Shown: one piece after another, positions 44,110 to 53,924 of the stretch | How the letters are laid out: each line of letters opens with the position of its first letter | Numbering within the stretch: position 1 is the stretch's first letter | Assembly: GCA_023630215.1 (NCBI GenBank) | Contig: JALPRQ010000001.1 | Coordinates: forward strand, 248,001 to 312,000 | Direction of reading: 5' to 3' | DNA from: Rhodobacteraceae bacterium NBU2976 | Lineage (GTDB): Bacteria > Pseudomonadota > Alphaproteobacteria > Rhodobacterales > Rhodobacteraceae | DNA length: 64,000 nt | Translations under genes and position numbers: made by a program | Notes under the pieces: generated by a model | Told to the model about the DNA's origin: nothing | Seen by the model: the letters and a program-made list of their open reading frames with translations, nothing else | Database searches by the model: none

Positions 44110-44769
44110 TCAGTCTCCTGTTCCGACCAACAACCAGTTTGGATTATCACCGCCCATCAATCGTGCAAAGGTCCAGATGTCTGTCTGGCGTTTGACCGTA
44201 TCACGATCCCCTTCGACGATCCGGCCATTCTGATCCTTGACGACCGATGTCAGTTCACCGACGAATTTCACCTTGATTTCGGCTTCGTTGTTTTCCGCAT
44301 CAAACTTCGCCTCGCGGATATTTACCTCGCGCACCCCGACAAATTCCGCTTCGACCGTCAATCCTTTGTCGGCACGGGCATTTACCGCCGCCGCGAAGGA
44401 ATCGTAAACGTCAGGAGCCAGATATTGCTGAAGAAATGGCAGGTCACCCTTTTCAAACGCCATCAGGATCATTTCATAGGCCTGACGTGCGCCGTGGGCA
44501 AAGTCGGAAACACTGAAGGAAGGCTCCACCCGCTTCATTCCGGCAAGGGCTTTTCCCGTATCACTATCTACATCGACATGATCCGCAATATCGCGATCCT
44601 CACCACCCCCATCGATAACGTCGAACTTGCGCTGCGGCTTCTGTGCCCGGTTTACCTGCTTTGGTGGACCCTCAAAGCCGTCGCGCGTACCCAATACGCT
44701 CCGTAGCCGGAGGATCAGAAAAAGTGCGACCGCGGCAAGAATCAGTATGTTGAGAAGTTGCGAACTCAT
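44110..44769 (-). CDS. Tim44/TimA-domain membrane-associated protein
   Basis: 219-aa protein with one N-terminal membrane helix (LLNILILAAVALFLILRL) and a Tim44-like domain from about residue 85 (FAHGARQAYEMILMAFEKGDLPFLQQYL) to the end (DTVKRQTDIWTFARLMGGDNPNW). Alphaproteobacterial Tim44-like proteins (TimA) are related to the mitochondrial import motor subunit and act at the inner membrane. It is divergent from fxsA, with secB next; this grouping of membrane and export genes is common in the order. Confidence 0.9.
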   Translation of the reverse strand: MSSQLLNILILAAVALFLILRLRSVLGTRDGFEGPPKQVNRAQKPQRKFDVIDGGGEDRDIADHVDVDSDTGKALAGMKRVEPSFSVSDFAHGARQAYEMILMAFEKGDLPFLQQYLAPDVYDSFAAAVNARADKGLTVEAEFVGVREVNIREAKFDAENNEAEIKVKFVGELTSVVKDQNGRIVEGDRDTVKRQTDIWTFARLMGGDNPNWLLVGTGD

Positions 44770-44890
44770 TCGCTATTGTCCTTTCCGAAACTTTCCAAAC
44801 ATGGAAATCCATCTGTTGACACCTTATGTAAGCATCGACCGGTGTCGAGTCCACCTCGGCGAGCGGTTGGAAAACGGAGTAGATGCTCAG

Positions 44891-45367
44891 ATGTGGTTGT
44901 TTTTACTGCTGGCCCTTGTGCCAATCGTTGAAATTGCCCTGTTTGTACAGGTTGGCGGCCTAATTGGATTATGGCCAACCCTAGGAATTGTGATTTTCAC
45001 AGCGATTGCAGGCACATTTCTGTTACGAACGCAGGGGGTGATGACAATGCAGAACCTCCAGGCTTCGATCGCCGAGGGTCGAAATCCCATGGATCCGATT
45101 GCCAATGGGGCCTTTATCCTGGTTGCAGGCATTCTGTTGATGACGCCGGGATTTTTCACGGATGCGTTGGGGTTATCCTTGTTGATCCCGCCGGTGCGCC
45201 ATCAGGTAATCCGATTGCTGTCTGATCGGTTGAAAGCCTCGGCCACCATCTATTCCAGCGGATTCGATGAACGTCCGGCGTCGGAAACGGTGCTCGATGG
45301 CGAATATGATATTCTTGATGACAGTCAAGAACCGGACGAGTCCTCGCGGTGGCGGCGCGATCCCTAA
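44891..45367 (+). CDS. fxsA: FxsA-family membrane protein
   Basis: 158-aa protein with two to three membrane helices near the N-terminus: WLFLLLALVPIVEIALFVQVG, IVIFTAIAGTFLLRTQG and FILVAGILLMTPGFFTDALG. This is the FxsA signature (LLPGFxTDxLG-type). The cytoplasmic tail is charged. ATG at 44891 is chosen because it starts at the first helix. FxsA is known in enterobacteria for suppressing phage F exclusion; its normal role is unclear. secB follows after 66 bp. Confidence 0.85.
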   Translation: MWLFLLLALVPIVEIALFVQVGGLIGLWPTLGIVIFTAIAGTFLLRTQGVMTMQNLQASIAEGRNPMDPIANGAFILVAGILLMTPGFFTDALGLSLLIPPVRHQVIRLLSDRLKASATIYSSGFDERPASETVLDGEYDILDDSQEPDESSRWRRDP

Positions 45368-45433
45368 TCCGGTTGTTCCCCACGTTCGGGTCTGCTATCC
45401 ACGCCCAGAGTTTTAGATTAACAGGACAAAATT

Positions 45434-45922
45434 ATGGCTGAAGACACCAAAAGTAACGGCGAAGCCGCTGTGCCGGTTCCCCCAAAGGTTCAGATCCTGA
45501 ACCAGTATATTCGCGATCTTTCCTTTGAAAACCTGGCAATGCAAAAGGGTCTGAAGCCTGGCATCGCCCCTCAATTCAAGGTTCAGGTTGCGTTGGACGC
45601 TCGCAAGGTTGGCGAGAATTACGAAGTGATCAACAAATTGACGGTTACAGGCACCGCCGATGGAAGTGACATCTTTATAATCGAGATCGACTATGCCGGT
45701 CTGTTCAAGATTGAAAATGTTTCCGAGGCACAGATGCACCCGATCCTGATGGTCGAATGCCCGCGCCTGTTATTCCCATATCTGCGCCGGGTTGTCGGGG
45801 ATCTGACACGCGATGGGGGATATCCGCCGCTTAACCTTGATAATATCGATTACGTGACTCTGTATCGTAACGAAATTACGCGTCGTGTTCAGGAACAGGC
45901 GAAAAACGCCACCGTTTCCTGA
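45434..45922 (+). CDS. secB: Protein-export chaperone SecB
   Basis: 162-aa SecB that keeps preproteins unfolded for SecA. PPKVQILNQYIRDLSFENL opens the core, FKVQVALDARKVGENYEVINKLTVTG (in two strands), VECPRLLFPYLRRVVGDLTRDGGYPPLNLDNID includes the SecA-binding and helix-crossing parts. The acidic residues are as usual. It is a single gene following fxsA. Confidence 0.97.
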   Translation: MAEDTKSNGEAAVPVPPKVQILNQYIRDLSFENLAMQKGLKPGIAPQFKVQVALDARKVGENYEVINKLTVTGTADGSDIFIIEIDYAGLFKIENVSEAQMHPILMVECPRLLFPYLRRVVGDLTRDGGYPPLNLDNIDYVTLYRNEITRRVQEQAKNATVS

Positions 45923-45935
45923 TTATCACGGTGTC

Positions 45936-46610
45936 TCACCATAAAGAGGCGTCGCCCAATTTCTCGACAAAGGCCGCATGAGCGGCCTTTTCTGCATCTG
46001 TTACCCGTGACGCCAATGCTGTTGGTCGTTTCGGCGGTATCCAATCAATATTTCCACGGGTTCCCGTACTGTCAGAAACAAGGGAAAGTATCAGTCCCGG
46101 TTGCCGACCCCCGATCAATTCCAGATAGACTTCTGCCAGAATTTCCGAGTCTAGCAACGCGCCGTGCAGCTCTCGTTCGGTGGTGATACCAAATCGGCGA
46201 CACAACGCATCCAACGAATTTTGCGCCCCGGGATATTTGCGCCGCGCGATCTCTAGCGTGTCAACGGACTGACTTGGTGGTAACTGCGGTTTTCCCGCCC
46301 ATTTCAGCTCGGCATTCAGAAACTTCATGTCAAAAGACGCATTGTGAGCGACCAGTTTTGCATCGCCGACAAAATCCAGAAAGTCCTGCGCGATTTCTGT
46401 AAAAACCGGATAATCCTTCAGGAAATCAATCGACAGGCCATGAACCAGAAACGCGCTTTCGGGCATATCACGTTCGGGGTTGATATATTGGTGATAGGTC
46501 TTGCCGGTGGGCACATGGTTGAACAGCTCTACACACCCGATTTCGACGATACGGTCACCACCTTCGGGGTCGAAGCCCGTGGTTTCGGTATCCATCACTA
46601 TCTCACGCAT
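45936..46610 (-). CDS. dnaQ: DNA polymerase III epsilon subunit (proofreading exonuclease)
   Basis: 224-aa DEDDh 3'-5' exonuclease. ExoI motif DTETTGF with Asp7 and Glu9, ExoII LVAHNASFDMKFLNAEL, and ExoIII HGALLDSEILAEVYLEL, which holds the catalytic His and Asp. It proofreads replication in the Pol III core. ATG overlaps the coaE stop. The run coaE-dnaQ beside aroE and maf is a classic alphaproteobacterial origin-proximal order. Confidence 0.96.
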   Translation of the reverse strand: MREIVMDTETTGFDPEGGDRIVEIGCVELFNHVPTGKTYHQYINPERDMPESAFLVHGLSIDFLKDYPVFTEIAQDFLDFVGDAKLVAHNASFDMKFLNAELKWAGKPQLPPSQSVDTLEIARRKYPGAQNSLDALCRRFGITTERELHGALLDSEILAEVYLELIGGRQPGLILSLVSDSTGTRGNIDWIPPKRPTALASRVTDAEKAAHAAFVEKLGDASLW

Positions 46611-47190
46611 GTCCGCTCCTGATCTGCTCTATCAAATCATGAACTGCCGCTCTGGCATGGTCCAGTCCTTTTCCCGTATCGATGACAAAATCCGCGCGCG
46701 CCCGTTTGTCCGCATCCGGCATCTGTTTTGATAGCAATGCCGCGAATGCGCGTTCATCCATGCCGGGCCTGGCCATGACGCGGTCCCGGATAATGTCCGG
46801 CGCGGCTGAAACAACCAGAACCCCGTCCATTTCTGCCTCTGCCCCTGTTTCGAAGAGCAGCGGAATATCACATACAACCAACCCCTTGGCGTCTGCCACA
46901 AATGCCGTGCGATCCGCCTGCACCAAGGGATGGATCACCGCCTCTACCCGCGCCAACAATTCTGGATCTGATATTATTTCAGCACGCAACCTGCTGCGAT
47001 CAACCCAGCCATCAACGATGGCTGCTGGGGAGAGGGCCTCGATGGCCCGAACCCCGGCTCCCCCTTTGGCGTATAATTGGTGCACGACTGCATCCGCATC
47101 CCAGACTGGCACACCCGCCTCGCGGAAGAAATTTGCGGTTGTGGTTTTTCCCGACCCGATCACGCCGGTTAGACCCAGCACATATTTCAC
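46603..47190 (-). CDS. coaE: Dephospho-CoA kinase
   Basis: 195-aa kinase for the last step of CoA synthesis. P-loop GVIGSGKTTTANFF at residues 9-22, then WDADAVVHQLY with the catalytic Asp, VCDIPLLFETGAE, and RVMARPGMDERAFAALLSKQM. ATG overlaps the aroE stop by 4 bp, and its own end overlaps dnaQ by 8 bp. Confidence 0.95.
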   Translation of the reverse strand: MKYVLGLTGVIGSGKTTTANFFREAGVPVWDADAVVHQLYAKGGAGVRAIEALSPAAIVDGWVDRSRLRAEIISDPELLARVEAVIHPLVQADRTAFVADAKGLVVCDIPLLFETGAEAEMDGVLVVSAAPDIIRDRVMARPGMDERAFAALLSKQMPDADKRARADFVIDTGKGLDHARAAVHDLIEQIRSGHA

Positions 47191-48008
47191 GCCAGCACCG
47201 CCGCGCGCAGATCGTCATCGACCACGGGTGTCACCCCAAACCATCCTTCAAATCCCGGCACTGCCTGGTGCAAAAGCATTCCTAGCCCGTCGACAATCGA
47301 TAGCCCACGTGCCTGAGCCCGTTCAAGAAACGGGGTGATCAGTGGCGTGTATACGATGTCTGTCGCAAGCGCACCGGCTGGCGCGGATTCCAGCGATATC
47401 TTCAGCTCCCCTTGCCCCTCCATCCCAAGCGAGGTCGTGTTGACAATCGTCATTGCGCCCGAAACCGCATCATTTTGCGCATGCCATTCCACAACCTTGA
47501 CCTTGGCGCCAAAGTGATCCGCCAGCAATTCAGCACGATATTTTGTCCGATTTGTCAGCCGCAGTTCCGGCACTCCAACCTCTAGCAAGGATTCCACGAC
47601 CGCACGTGATGCGCCGCCCGCGCCCAAAACCAATGCTGGCCCTGCGGTGGGATCCCAGTTCGGCGCCCCTGCTCGAAGGTTCTGGATAAACCCATACCCG
47701 TCAGTATTGTCTGCCCCTATCGTTCCATCGCTATGAAAATAAAGGGTGTTTGCCGCCCCAATCAGCGCCGCCCGGTCGGTTACACTATCGGCAAGCTCCA
47801 GCGCAGCTTCCTTGTGCGGGATTGTCACATTCACCCCACGCCAACCTTTTGCGACCAGATCACGAACGCCGTCGGCAAAAGCTTCGGGCGACAGTTCTAC
47901 CCGTTCATAGGTTCCGTCAACACCATAGCGCCTTAGCCAATGCCCGTGTAAAACCGGAGATTTAGAATGTTTGATCGGATAGCCGATCACGCCCGCTTTC
48001 AAAGTCAT
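47187..48008 (-). CDS. aroE: Shikimate dehydrogenase
   Basis: 273-aa NADP-dependent dehydrogenase of the shikimate pathway. The N-terminal GVIGYPIKHSKSPVLHGHWL binds shikimate, GVNVTIPHKEAAL carries the catalytic Lys, GAANTLYF and DNTDGYGF follow, and GAGGASRAVVESL is the NADP-binding loop. It overlaps maf and coaE by 4 bp each. Confidence 0.96.
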   Translation of the reverse strand: MTLKAGVIGYPIKHSKSPVLHGHWLRRYGVDGTYERVELSPEAFADGVRDLVAKGWRGVNVTIPHKEAALELADSVTDRAALIGAANTLYFHSDGTIGADNTDGYGFIQNLRAGAPNWDPTAGPALVLGAGGASRAVVESLLEVGVPELRLTNRTKYRAELLADHFGAKVKVVEWHAQNDAVSGAMTIVNTTSLGMEGQGELKISLESAPAGALATDIVYTPLITPFLERAQARGLSIVDGLGMLLHQAVPGFEGWFGVTPVVDDDLRAAVLA

Positions 48009-48595
48009 GTCAAACCAATGTTCCGGCTGCGCAGAAAATCCAAGACTTCCAATAATGGCAGACCCAAAACCGAAAAGTAATCCCCTTCGACACGGGTAAA
48101 CAGTTGCGCCCCCGCGGTTTCGAGCTTGTAAGCCCCAACGGTTGTCAACAAGTCGTCACCTTGGCGGGCCACGTATTCGTCCAGGAACGCATCCGAAAAC
48201 GCCCGCATCTCCATGCGCACCCGGCCAATTGTTCGCCAGACCGGCGAAGCACCTTCGAAAATCACAACCGCCGACAGCAATTCATGCGGTTTGCCACGCA
48301 GGAACCGCAACTGTTCGGCGGCTTCTGTCAGCGATCCGGGTTTTTCAAACAATCGTCCCTCGCAGACCAGCACCTGATCCGCACCGATAACCAAATCGCC
48401 AGGTCTCCGATTTGCCACTTGCTGCGCTTTGGCTTCTGCCAAAGCATCGGCAATTACATGCGCGGGTAACCCGTCGGCTTGCATCGTTTTGAAAATAGGC
48501 CTTTCGTCCACCTGTGCCGGGTCAACCGCAAACGCCACACCCGCTTTTCGCAACATTTCCGCCCGAATTTCGGACCCAGACGCCAAAACCAGCAT
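48005..48595 (-). CDS. maf: Maf-family nucleotide pyrophosphatase
   Basis: 196-aa Maf/YhdE-like protein hydrolysing non-canonical or modified nucleoside triphosphates. LVLASGSEIRAEMLRKAG is the conserved start, VDERPI and GADQVLVCEGRLFEKP hold the catalytic Asp, LRGKPHELLSAVVIF follows, and the end has VGAYKLETAGAQLFTRVEGDYFSVLGLP. It starts 1 bp from the ppsR stop and overlaps aroE by 4 bp. Confidence 0.94.
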   Translation of the reverse strand: MLVLASGSEIRAEMLRKAGVAFAVDPAQVDERPIFKTMQADGLPAHVIADALAEAKAQQVANRRPGDLVIGADQVLVCEGRLFEKPGSLTEAAEQLRFLRGKPHELLSAVVIFEGASPVWRTIGRVRMEMRAFSDAFLDEYVARQGDDLLTTVGAYKLETAGAQLFTRVEGDYFSVLGLPLLEVLDFLRSRNIGLT

Positions 48596-49407
48596 TATGT
48601 CCCCTCTGCCAGAATAGCGCGGATCGCGGCGGCAGTTTCCTCGATGGACCGCCGCGTCACATCTATCACCGGCATTTTGTACTTTTCGAAAAACAAGCGT
48701 GCCGCAGACAATTCTTCCTGTATATCCTCGCGCCCAGCATAGGTCTCCACCTCTGGATTGCCCAAGGCCTTCAACCGGGTCTGTCGCACCTGAGTTAGTC
48801 GTGTCGGACTGGCAATCAACCCAATCGCTGGCACCCCAGCTGCCAGCGCCTCGTCAAATGCTGATGTCAGTTCCTGACCCGGAACCAGCGGCACATTTGC
48901 CGCTCTGATCCCTTGATATCCAAGATAAATACAGGTTGGCGTTTTTGATGTCCGACTGACACCCACCAAAATCACGTCTGCCTGTTTCAAATAGTCCGCG
49001 CTTAGGCCGTCATCATGTGAAATTGCATAATCAATCGCCAGCACTCGATCCAGATAGGATTTATCAACTTGATATTGCCGCCCCGGCTGGCCAGACGGCT
49101 GCATCCCCTTCAACCCGACGAAAGCTTTAGTTACATGATCCAGTAAAGGGATGATCGGCGTGCCAACCTGATCGCAGGCCGCTGTAAACAGATCAACAAT
49201 TGCCGGGTCAATCACGGTGTGAAGGACAATATCGGCCTCATCAATATGGGGCAGCAAGGTTTTGGCGCGTTCGATATTTCGGACAAATGTCAGCAGTTGC
49301 GTTTCAAATTGCATCGCCGGAAATTGTGCCTTTACCGCATTTGCCGCTGCGGACACAGTTCCACCGGTCGAATCCGAGATCAGAACGATTTTATAGGTTT
49401 TCGCCAC
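48595..49407 (-). CDS. ppsR: Pyruvate, phosphate/water dikinase regulatory protein (DUF299 kinase/pyrophosphorylase)
   Basis: 270-aa bifunctional serine/threonine kinase and Pi-dependent phosphorylase that switches PEP synthase or pyruvate phosphate dikinase. P-loop ISDSTGGTVSAAANAV near residues 10-25, HTVIDPAIV, and VSRTSKTPTCIYLGYQGIRAANVPL with the catalytic region. GTG start at 49407. It is the leftmost gene next to the predicted origin; in Caulobacter a gene of this family also flanks the origin opposite hemE. Confidence 0.9.
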   Translation of the reverse strand: MAKTYKIVLISDSTGGTVSAAANAVKAQFPAMQFETQLLTFVRNIERAKTLLPHIDEADIVLHTVIDPAIVDLFTAACDQVGTPIIPLLDHVTKAFVGLKGMQPSGQPGRQYQVDKSYLDRVLAIDYAISHDDGLSADYLKQADVILVGVSRTSKTPTCIYLGYQGIRAANVPLVPGQELTSAFDEALAAGVPAIGLIASPTRLTQVRQTRLKALGNPEVETYAGREDIQEELSAARLFFEKYKMPVIDVTRRSIEETAAAIRAILAEGT

Positions 49408-49698
49408 GCTTTGCCCATGTGGATATTTCCGTTGGTAATTCCTGTGGTATCAGCAGAGTTTCCACAGGGCAATTTTGCCGTTTCGATTATCCAGATTTTA
49501 TCCGGATTCAATTCGATGTTTTTCCTTGTAGACAAATTTCTGGTCTGTCTGTGGATGAAATCCGTATCTACCCGTGAATTATGATGGAAAAGGACGGGAA
49601 AACCCTGTGCAAAAGTCTGGAAACACGGTAATCCACATTTTCCACATCGCCTACCATCTACCACCACTTTCTTAAATATATATATTATAAGAGGGAAT
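49408..49698. other. oriC: Predicted chromosomal replication origin (oriC)
   Basis: The 291-bp ppsR-hemE gap is rich in DnaA-box-like 9-mers. One mismatch from TTATCCACA or its complement: TGTGGATAT 49418-49426, TTATCCAGA 49487-49495, TGTGGATGA 49550-49558, TAATCCACA 49629-49637 and TTTTCCACA 49638-49646. Weaker: GTTTCCACA 49458-49466 and TTATCCGGA 49498-49506. An AT-rich patch (TTAAATATATATATTATAA region, 49672-49690) could be the unwinding element. The same ppsR-like/hemE junction holds the Caulobacter origin, parS and parAB lie 4-8 kb away, and adjoining genes are transcribed outward on both sides. Confidence 0.82.
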
Positions 49699-50724
49699 AT
49701 GACCGGTCCGAAAAAAACGCTGCTCCGCACCCTTGCTGGAGAAACGCTGAAAACCCCTCCGGTTTGGGTTATGCGTCAGGCTGGGCGTTATCTTCCGGAA
49801 TACCGGGCGGTGCGCGAACAAGCGGGCGGGTTTCTGGAACTGTGCTACAATCCCGACTTTGCGACCGAAGTGACGTTGCAGCCTATCCGCAGGTTCGGAT
49901 TTGACGCAGCTATCCTGTTTGCTGACATCCTGTTGATCCCACAGGCGCTGGGTATGGATCTTTGGTTTGAAACTGGTGAAGGTCCCCGGTTGACACCGAT
50001 CACGTCGGTCGATCAATTGCGCAGCAAAGATGAAATTCACGAAACTCTAAACCCGGTATATAAAACCGTCTCTCGTCTGTCCGAAGAGCTACCGTTGGAA
50101 ACGACATTGATTGGATTTGCTGGCGCTCCTTGGACCGTCGCCACTTACATGATCGCCGGGCGAGGCACACCTGATCAAGGTCCGGCGCGCCGTTTAATGT
50201 ATCATAACCCCGAAGCTTTTTCTGCCATTATCGATCGAGTGACCGAGGCCACGATTGAATATCTGTCGCGACAGGTTGATGCCGGCGCTGAAGTGATCAA
50301 AATATTCGACAGCTGGGCCGGAGCCTTGGGTGGATCGCAGTTTAACCGGTTTGCGTTGCAACCTGCTATTCGTATTGCGACTGAACTCAAATCCCGCCAT
50401 CCCGGTTTGCCCGTAATCGGATTCCCGCGCGGATCAGGGGGCGGTTACCTTTCCTTCGCAGATAGTGGTGCATTTGACGCCCTTGCCATGGACACTTCCA
50501 TCCCTGCCGAATGGGCGCGGGACGTGTTGCAACCCAAACTGGCCGTGCAGGGCAATCTTGACCCGATGCATATGGTGACCGGGGGTCAGGGATTGGTTGA
50601 TGAAACCAATCGGTTGCTGGATATCCTCGGCCACAGTCCCTATATCTTCAATCTTGGCCACGGGATCACGCCCGATGCCGACCCGAAGAACCTGGAAAAA
50701 ATGCTAAATGTCATAAGGGGTTAA
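49699..50724 (+). CDS. hemE: Uroporphyrinogen decarboxylase
   Basis: 341-aa heme pathway enzyme. The active-site [15 protein letters not shown] starts near residue 21, [21 protein letters not shown] carries the catalytic Asp, [15 protein letters not shown] follows, and [12 protein letters not shown] and the NLGHGITP end are present. ATG follows GAGGG. First gene right of the predicted origin; hemJ starts 1 bp after it. Confidence 0.97.
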   Translation: MTGPKKTLLRTLAGETLKTPPVWVMRQAGRYLPEYRAVREQAGGFLELCYNPDFATEVTLQPIRRFGFDAAILFADILLIPQALGMDLWFETGEGPRLTPITSVDQLRSKDEIHETLNPVYKTVSRLSEELPLETTLIGFAGAPWTVATYMIAGRGTPDQGPARRLMYHNPEAFSAIIDRVTEATIEYLSRQVDAGAEVIKIFDSWAGALGGSQFNRFALQPAIRIATELKSRHPGLPVIGFPRGSGGGYLSFADSGAFDALAMDTSIPAEWARDVLQPKLAVQGNLDPMHMVTGGQGLVDETNRLLDILGHSPYIFNLGHGITPDADPKNLEKMLNVIRG

Positions 50725-50725
50725 C

Positions 50726-51175
50726 ATGTCCGACCTTCTCGCATCACTCTATCCCTGGACACTTGCCTTGCATATCGTGTCCGTGATCGCCTGGATGGCC
50801 GGGATGTTCTATCTCCCCCGCCTTTATGTCTATCACGCGGAAAAGGCCGAGCCGGGATCCTACATGTCCGAGACCTTCAAACTGATGGAATATCGCCTTC
50901 TAAAGGTAATCATCAACCCAGCGATGGCGGCCACCTGGATATTCGGCCTGATACTGGTCTTTACCCCCGGGATCGTCGATTGGTCTTCTGTTTGGCCTTG
51001 GATAAAAGCTGCTGCCGTTATCATGATGTCCGGTTTTCATGGCTGGCTATCGGCCCGGCGCAAGGAATTTGCGGCGGACAAGAACACACGTCCCGGGAAA
51101 ACCTACCGCATCGCCAATGAAATCCCGACGGTTCTGATGTTGATCATTGTGTTCATGGTTGTCCTAAAACCTTGA
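50726..51175 (+). CDS. hemJ: Protoporphyrinogen oxidase HemJ
   Basis: 149-aa polytopic membrane protein of the HemJ (CopD-like, UPF0093) family that oxidises protoporphyrinogen IX. LYPWTLALHIVSVIAWMAGMFYLPRLYVYH contains the conserved His and the WMAG..YLPR..VYH signature, followed by YRLLKVIINPAMAATW with the conserved Lys, and two more membrane helices. Coupled to hemE (1-bp gap), two steps earlier in the same pathway. Confidence 0.93.
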   Translation: MSDLLASLYPWTLALHIVSVIAWMAGMFYLPRLYVYHAEKAEPGSYMSETFKLMEYRLLKVIINPAMAATWIFGLILVFTPGIVDWSSVWPWIKAAAVIMMSGFHGWLSARRKEFAADKNTRPGKTYRIANEIPTVLMLIIVFMVVLKP

Positions 51176-51179
51176 ATCA

Positions 51180-51209
51180 TTGACTTTTTCAGAATTTCGA
51201 TCATATAGG
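51180..51209 (+). promoter_or_regulatory. Sigma-70-type promoter for rho
   Basis: TTGACT (51180-51185) and TATAGG (51204-51209) are separated by 18 bp, a good housekeeping-promoter match, with an expected leader of about 70 bases. The leader has a small GGGCG / CGCCC hairpin at about 51231-51245. Prediction by consensus only. Confidence 0.5.
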
Positions 51210-51286
51210 CGGGAAAGCACGGGCGTTCCTCGCCCATAAGGTGTGTTCCCGACCGTGAAAAAGACTTCCCCAACAAGGCACAAAAT

Positions 51287-52570
51287 ATGTCTAACCTGTT
51301 TGATATGAAACAACTTTCCCTTGCAGAGCTAAAAGCGAAAACCCCGGCAGACCTGCTGTCCATGGCCGAGGAGCTGGAGATTGAAAATGCCTCCACCATG
51401 CGCAAGGGCGACATGATGTTCGCCATCCTGAAGGAAATGGCCGAAGAAGGCGTACAAATCTCGGGTGACGGCGTGATGGAGGTGCTGAAAGACGGTTTTG
51501 GCTTCCTTCGGTCCCCCGCTGCAAACTATCTGGCTGGGCCGGAGGACATTTATGTCTCGCCCGAACAGATCAAGAAATTCTCGCTTCGCACGGGCGATAC
51601 GGTCGAGGGCACGATAAAAGCCCCCGAAGAAGGCGAGCGCTATTTTGCGTTGGTGGATGTAACGTCCATCAACTTTGAAAATCCAGAGAAAGCCAAACAC
51701 AAGATCAACTTCGACAACTTGACGCCGCTTTATCCTGATGAGCGGCTGAAGATGGAGATCGAAGACCCGACCATCAAGGACATGACCGCCCGCGTCATCG
51801 ACTTGGTTGCGCCGATTGGTAAGGGCCAGCGGTCCCTGATCGTGGCCCCGCCGCGCACCGGTAAAACCGTGATCCTGCAAAACATCGCGCACTCCATCGA
51901 AAAGAACCATCCAGAATGTTTCCTGATTGTCCTTCTGGTCGATGAACGCCCCGAGGAGGTGACGGATATGGAACGCTCCGTGAAGGGCGAGGTCGTTGCG
52001 TCGACGTTTGATGAACCCGCCGCCCGTCACGTGCAAGTTGCTGAAATGGTTATCGAAAAGGCGAAACGCCTGGTCGAACATAAACGCGATGTGGTGATCC
52101 TGCTGGATTCGATCACGCGTCTTGGCCGTGCGTTCAACACGGTTGTCCCGTCCTCGGGTAAGGTACTGACCGGTGGTGTTGATGCCAACGCCCTGCAACG
52201 CCCGAAACGCTTCTTTGGTGCCGCCCGAAATATCGAAGAAGGTGGGTCGCTGACTATCATCGCCACCGCGCTGATTGAAACCGGATCGCGCATGGACGAG
52301 GTCATCTTCGAAGAATTCAAAGGCACCGGTAACTCCGAGGTCGTGCTGGATCGCAAAATCGCCGACAAGCGCGTTTATCCCGCCATCGACATCCTCAAAT
52401 CCGGCACACGGAAAGAAGACCTGCTGGTCGACAAGGGCGATCTTACTAAGACCTTCGTACTGCGCCGCATCCTCAACCCGATGGGCACGACCGATGGGAT
52501 CGAATTCCTGCTTGGCAAGCTGAAGCAAACCAAGTCGAACGCGGAATTCTTCGATTCCATGAACACCTGA
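51287..52570 (+). CDS. rho: Transcription termination factor Rho
   Basis: 427-aa hexameric RNA helicase that ends transcripts. It has the N-terminal helical domain ([25 protein letters not shown], in two helices), the RNA-binding CSD part with [23 protein letters not shown], the Walker [10 protein letters not shown] near residue 188, Walker [13 protein letters not shown], and the R-loop around [16 protein letters not shown]. Lengths match alphaproteobacterial Rho. An own promoter and terminator frame it. Confidence 0.98.
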   Translation: MSNLFDMKQLSLAELKAKTPADLLSMAEELEIENASTMRKGDMMFAILKEMAEEGVQISGDGVMEVLKDGFGFLRSPAANYLAGPEDIYVSPEQIKKFSLRTGDTVEGTIKAPEEGERYFALVDVTSINFENPEKAKHKINFDNLTPLYPDERLKMEIEDPTIKDMTARVIDLVAPIGKGQRSLIVAPPRTGKTVILQNIAHSIEKNHPECFLIVLLVDERPEEVTDMERSVKGEVVASTFDEPAARHVQVAEMVIEKAKRLVEHKRDVVILLDSITRLGRAFNTVVPSSGKVLTGGVDANALQRPKRFFGAARNIEEGGSLTIIATALIETGSRMDEVIFEEFKGTGNSEVVLDRKIADKRVYPAIDILKSGTRKEDLLVDKGDLTKTFVLRRILNPMGTTDGIEFLLGKLKQTKSNAEFFDSMNT

Positions 52571-52591
52571 CTGGGGTAACATATTCCATAG

Positions 52592-52625
52592 ATGCCCGGG
52601 CTAAACGTCCGGGCATTTTCGTTTA
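52592..52625 (+). terminator. Rho-independent terminator after rho
   Basis: ATGCCCGG / CCGGGCAT 8-bp stem (52592-52599 and 52609-52616) with a 9-base loop, then TTTTCGTTT. It starts 21 bp after the rho stop. Confidence 0.8.
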
Positions 52626-52640
52626 AGAACAGAGGGTTAG

Positions 52641-53924
52641 ATGGACACAATCTATGCATTGGCAAGCGCCCGCGGACGGTCCGGAGTGGCCGTTATCCGT
52701 GTGTCCGGTCCGGATGCGTGGTCCGCCTCTGTCCGCCTCATGTCTGACCTGCCCGATGGCCGCGGCATCCGGATCGTTCGCAACATCGACGGCACCGCGA
52801 TTGACGAGGCGTTGATCCTCACCTTCGCCAAAGGCGCCAGCTTCACGGGCGAGGAGGTCGTTGAGTTTCACACCCACGGCTCCATGGCAGTCATCGCCGC
52901 CCTGCTCCGCACCCTGTCCGATATCGGATTGCGGCAGGCCGAGCCGGGCGAATTCACCCGGCGCGCGCTCAACAACGGACGGCTTGACCTTGCGCAGGTC
53001 GAAGGTCTCGCCGATCTGATCGATGCGGAAACCGAGGCGCAGCGTCGCCAAGCCCTGCGCATTATGCGCGGCACCTTGTCGGATGCCAGCGAAGCCTGGC
53101 GGCAAGACCTGCTCCACGCCATCGCATTGCTGGAGGCCACGATTGATTTCGCGGACGAGGACGTCCCCGTCGATGTCACGCCAGACGTGTTGATCCGCCT
53201 CCGCCGTACGCGGACTTCGATGCAGGAACAGGTTGCTGGAGCAAGCGCTGCTGAACGTATCCGCGATGGGTTCGAGGTCGCAATAATTGGCCGCCCGAAC
53301 GCTGGAAAATCAACACTTCTCAATAGCTTAGCGGGTCGCGACGCCGCAATAACTTCAGAGATCGCCGGCACCACCCGTGACGTGATCGAGGTTCGGATGG
53401 ACCTCTCCGGACTGCCGGTTACGCTTTTGGACACTGCAGGCCTTCGCGATAGTGACGATGCGATTGAAACGCTGGGCGTGGAGCGCGCCAAACAACGGGC
53501 CGAGGATGCAGACCTGCGGATTTTCCTCTTGGACGAGGATGGTCTTGCGCCCCTCGGCCTCTCACCTCTCCCCGGCGATATCGTTGCTAATGGCAAGGGG
53601 GATCTGACCCCGGCGGATGGCCTGTCCGTGTCGGGCAAAACCGGCGCTGGCATTGATCAGTTGTTGGCGGCCCTAACAACCGAGCTTGACTCCCGCGCTG
53701 CTGTCGCTACATCGCTGGTACGCGAACGACATCGTCTGGCCCTGTCGGGAGGTATCGCGGCGCTGGACCGGGCGGAGGTGCATATAGAAAACGGTTCCGA
53801 GTGGTCCGAACTCGCGGCCGAGGAAATGCGCCAAGCCCTTCGGGCGCTGGACGCGCTGGTTGGTCGGGTGGATGTTGAAAACGTACTGGATGTGATATTC
53901 TCCAGTTTCTGTATCGGGAAATAG
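52641..53924 (+). CDS. mnmE: tRNA modification GTPase MnmE
   Basis: 427-aa GTPase that with MnmG makes the 5-carboxymethylaminomethyl modification on tRNA wobble uridines. N-terminal TrmE fold: [22 protein letters not shown] and [24 protein letters not shown]. The G domain has [12 protein letters not shown], the switch with GTTRDV, and DTAGLRDS. The C-terminal FCIGK holds the catalytic Cys. mnmG starts at the very next base. Confidence 0.97.
   Translation: MDTIYALASARGRSGVAVIRVSGPDAWSASVRLMSDLPDGRGIRIVRNIDGTAIDEALILTFAKGASFTGEEVVEFHTHGSMAVIAALLRTLSDIGLRQAEPGEFTRRALNNGRLDLAQVEGLADLIDAETEAQRRQALRIMRGTLSDASEAWRQDLLHAIALLEATIDFADEDVPVDVTPDVLIRLRRTRTSMQEQVAGASAAERIRDGFEVAIIGRPNAGKSTLLNSLAGRDAAITSEIAGTTRDVIEVRMDLSGLPVTLLDTAGLRDSDDAIETLGVERAKQRAEDADLRIFLLDEDGLAPLGLSPLPGDIVANGKGDLTPADGLSVSGKTGAGIDQLLAALTTELDSRAAVATSLVRERHRLALSGGIAALDRAEVHIENGSEWSELAAEEMRQALRALDALVGRVDVENVLDVIFSSFCIGK

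Noticed and set aside
51329-52582. Open frame of 417 codons opposite rho
   Set aside because: Antisense to the intact rho gene; no family resemblance.
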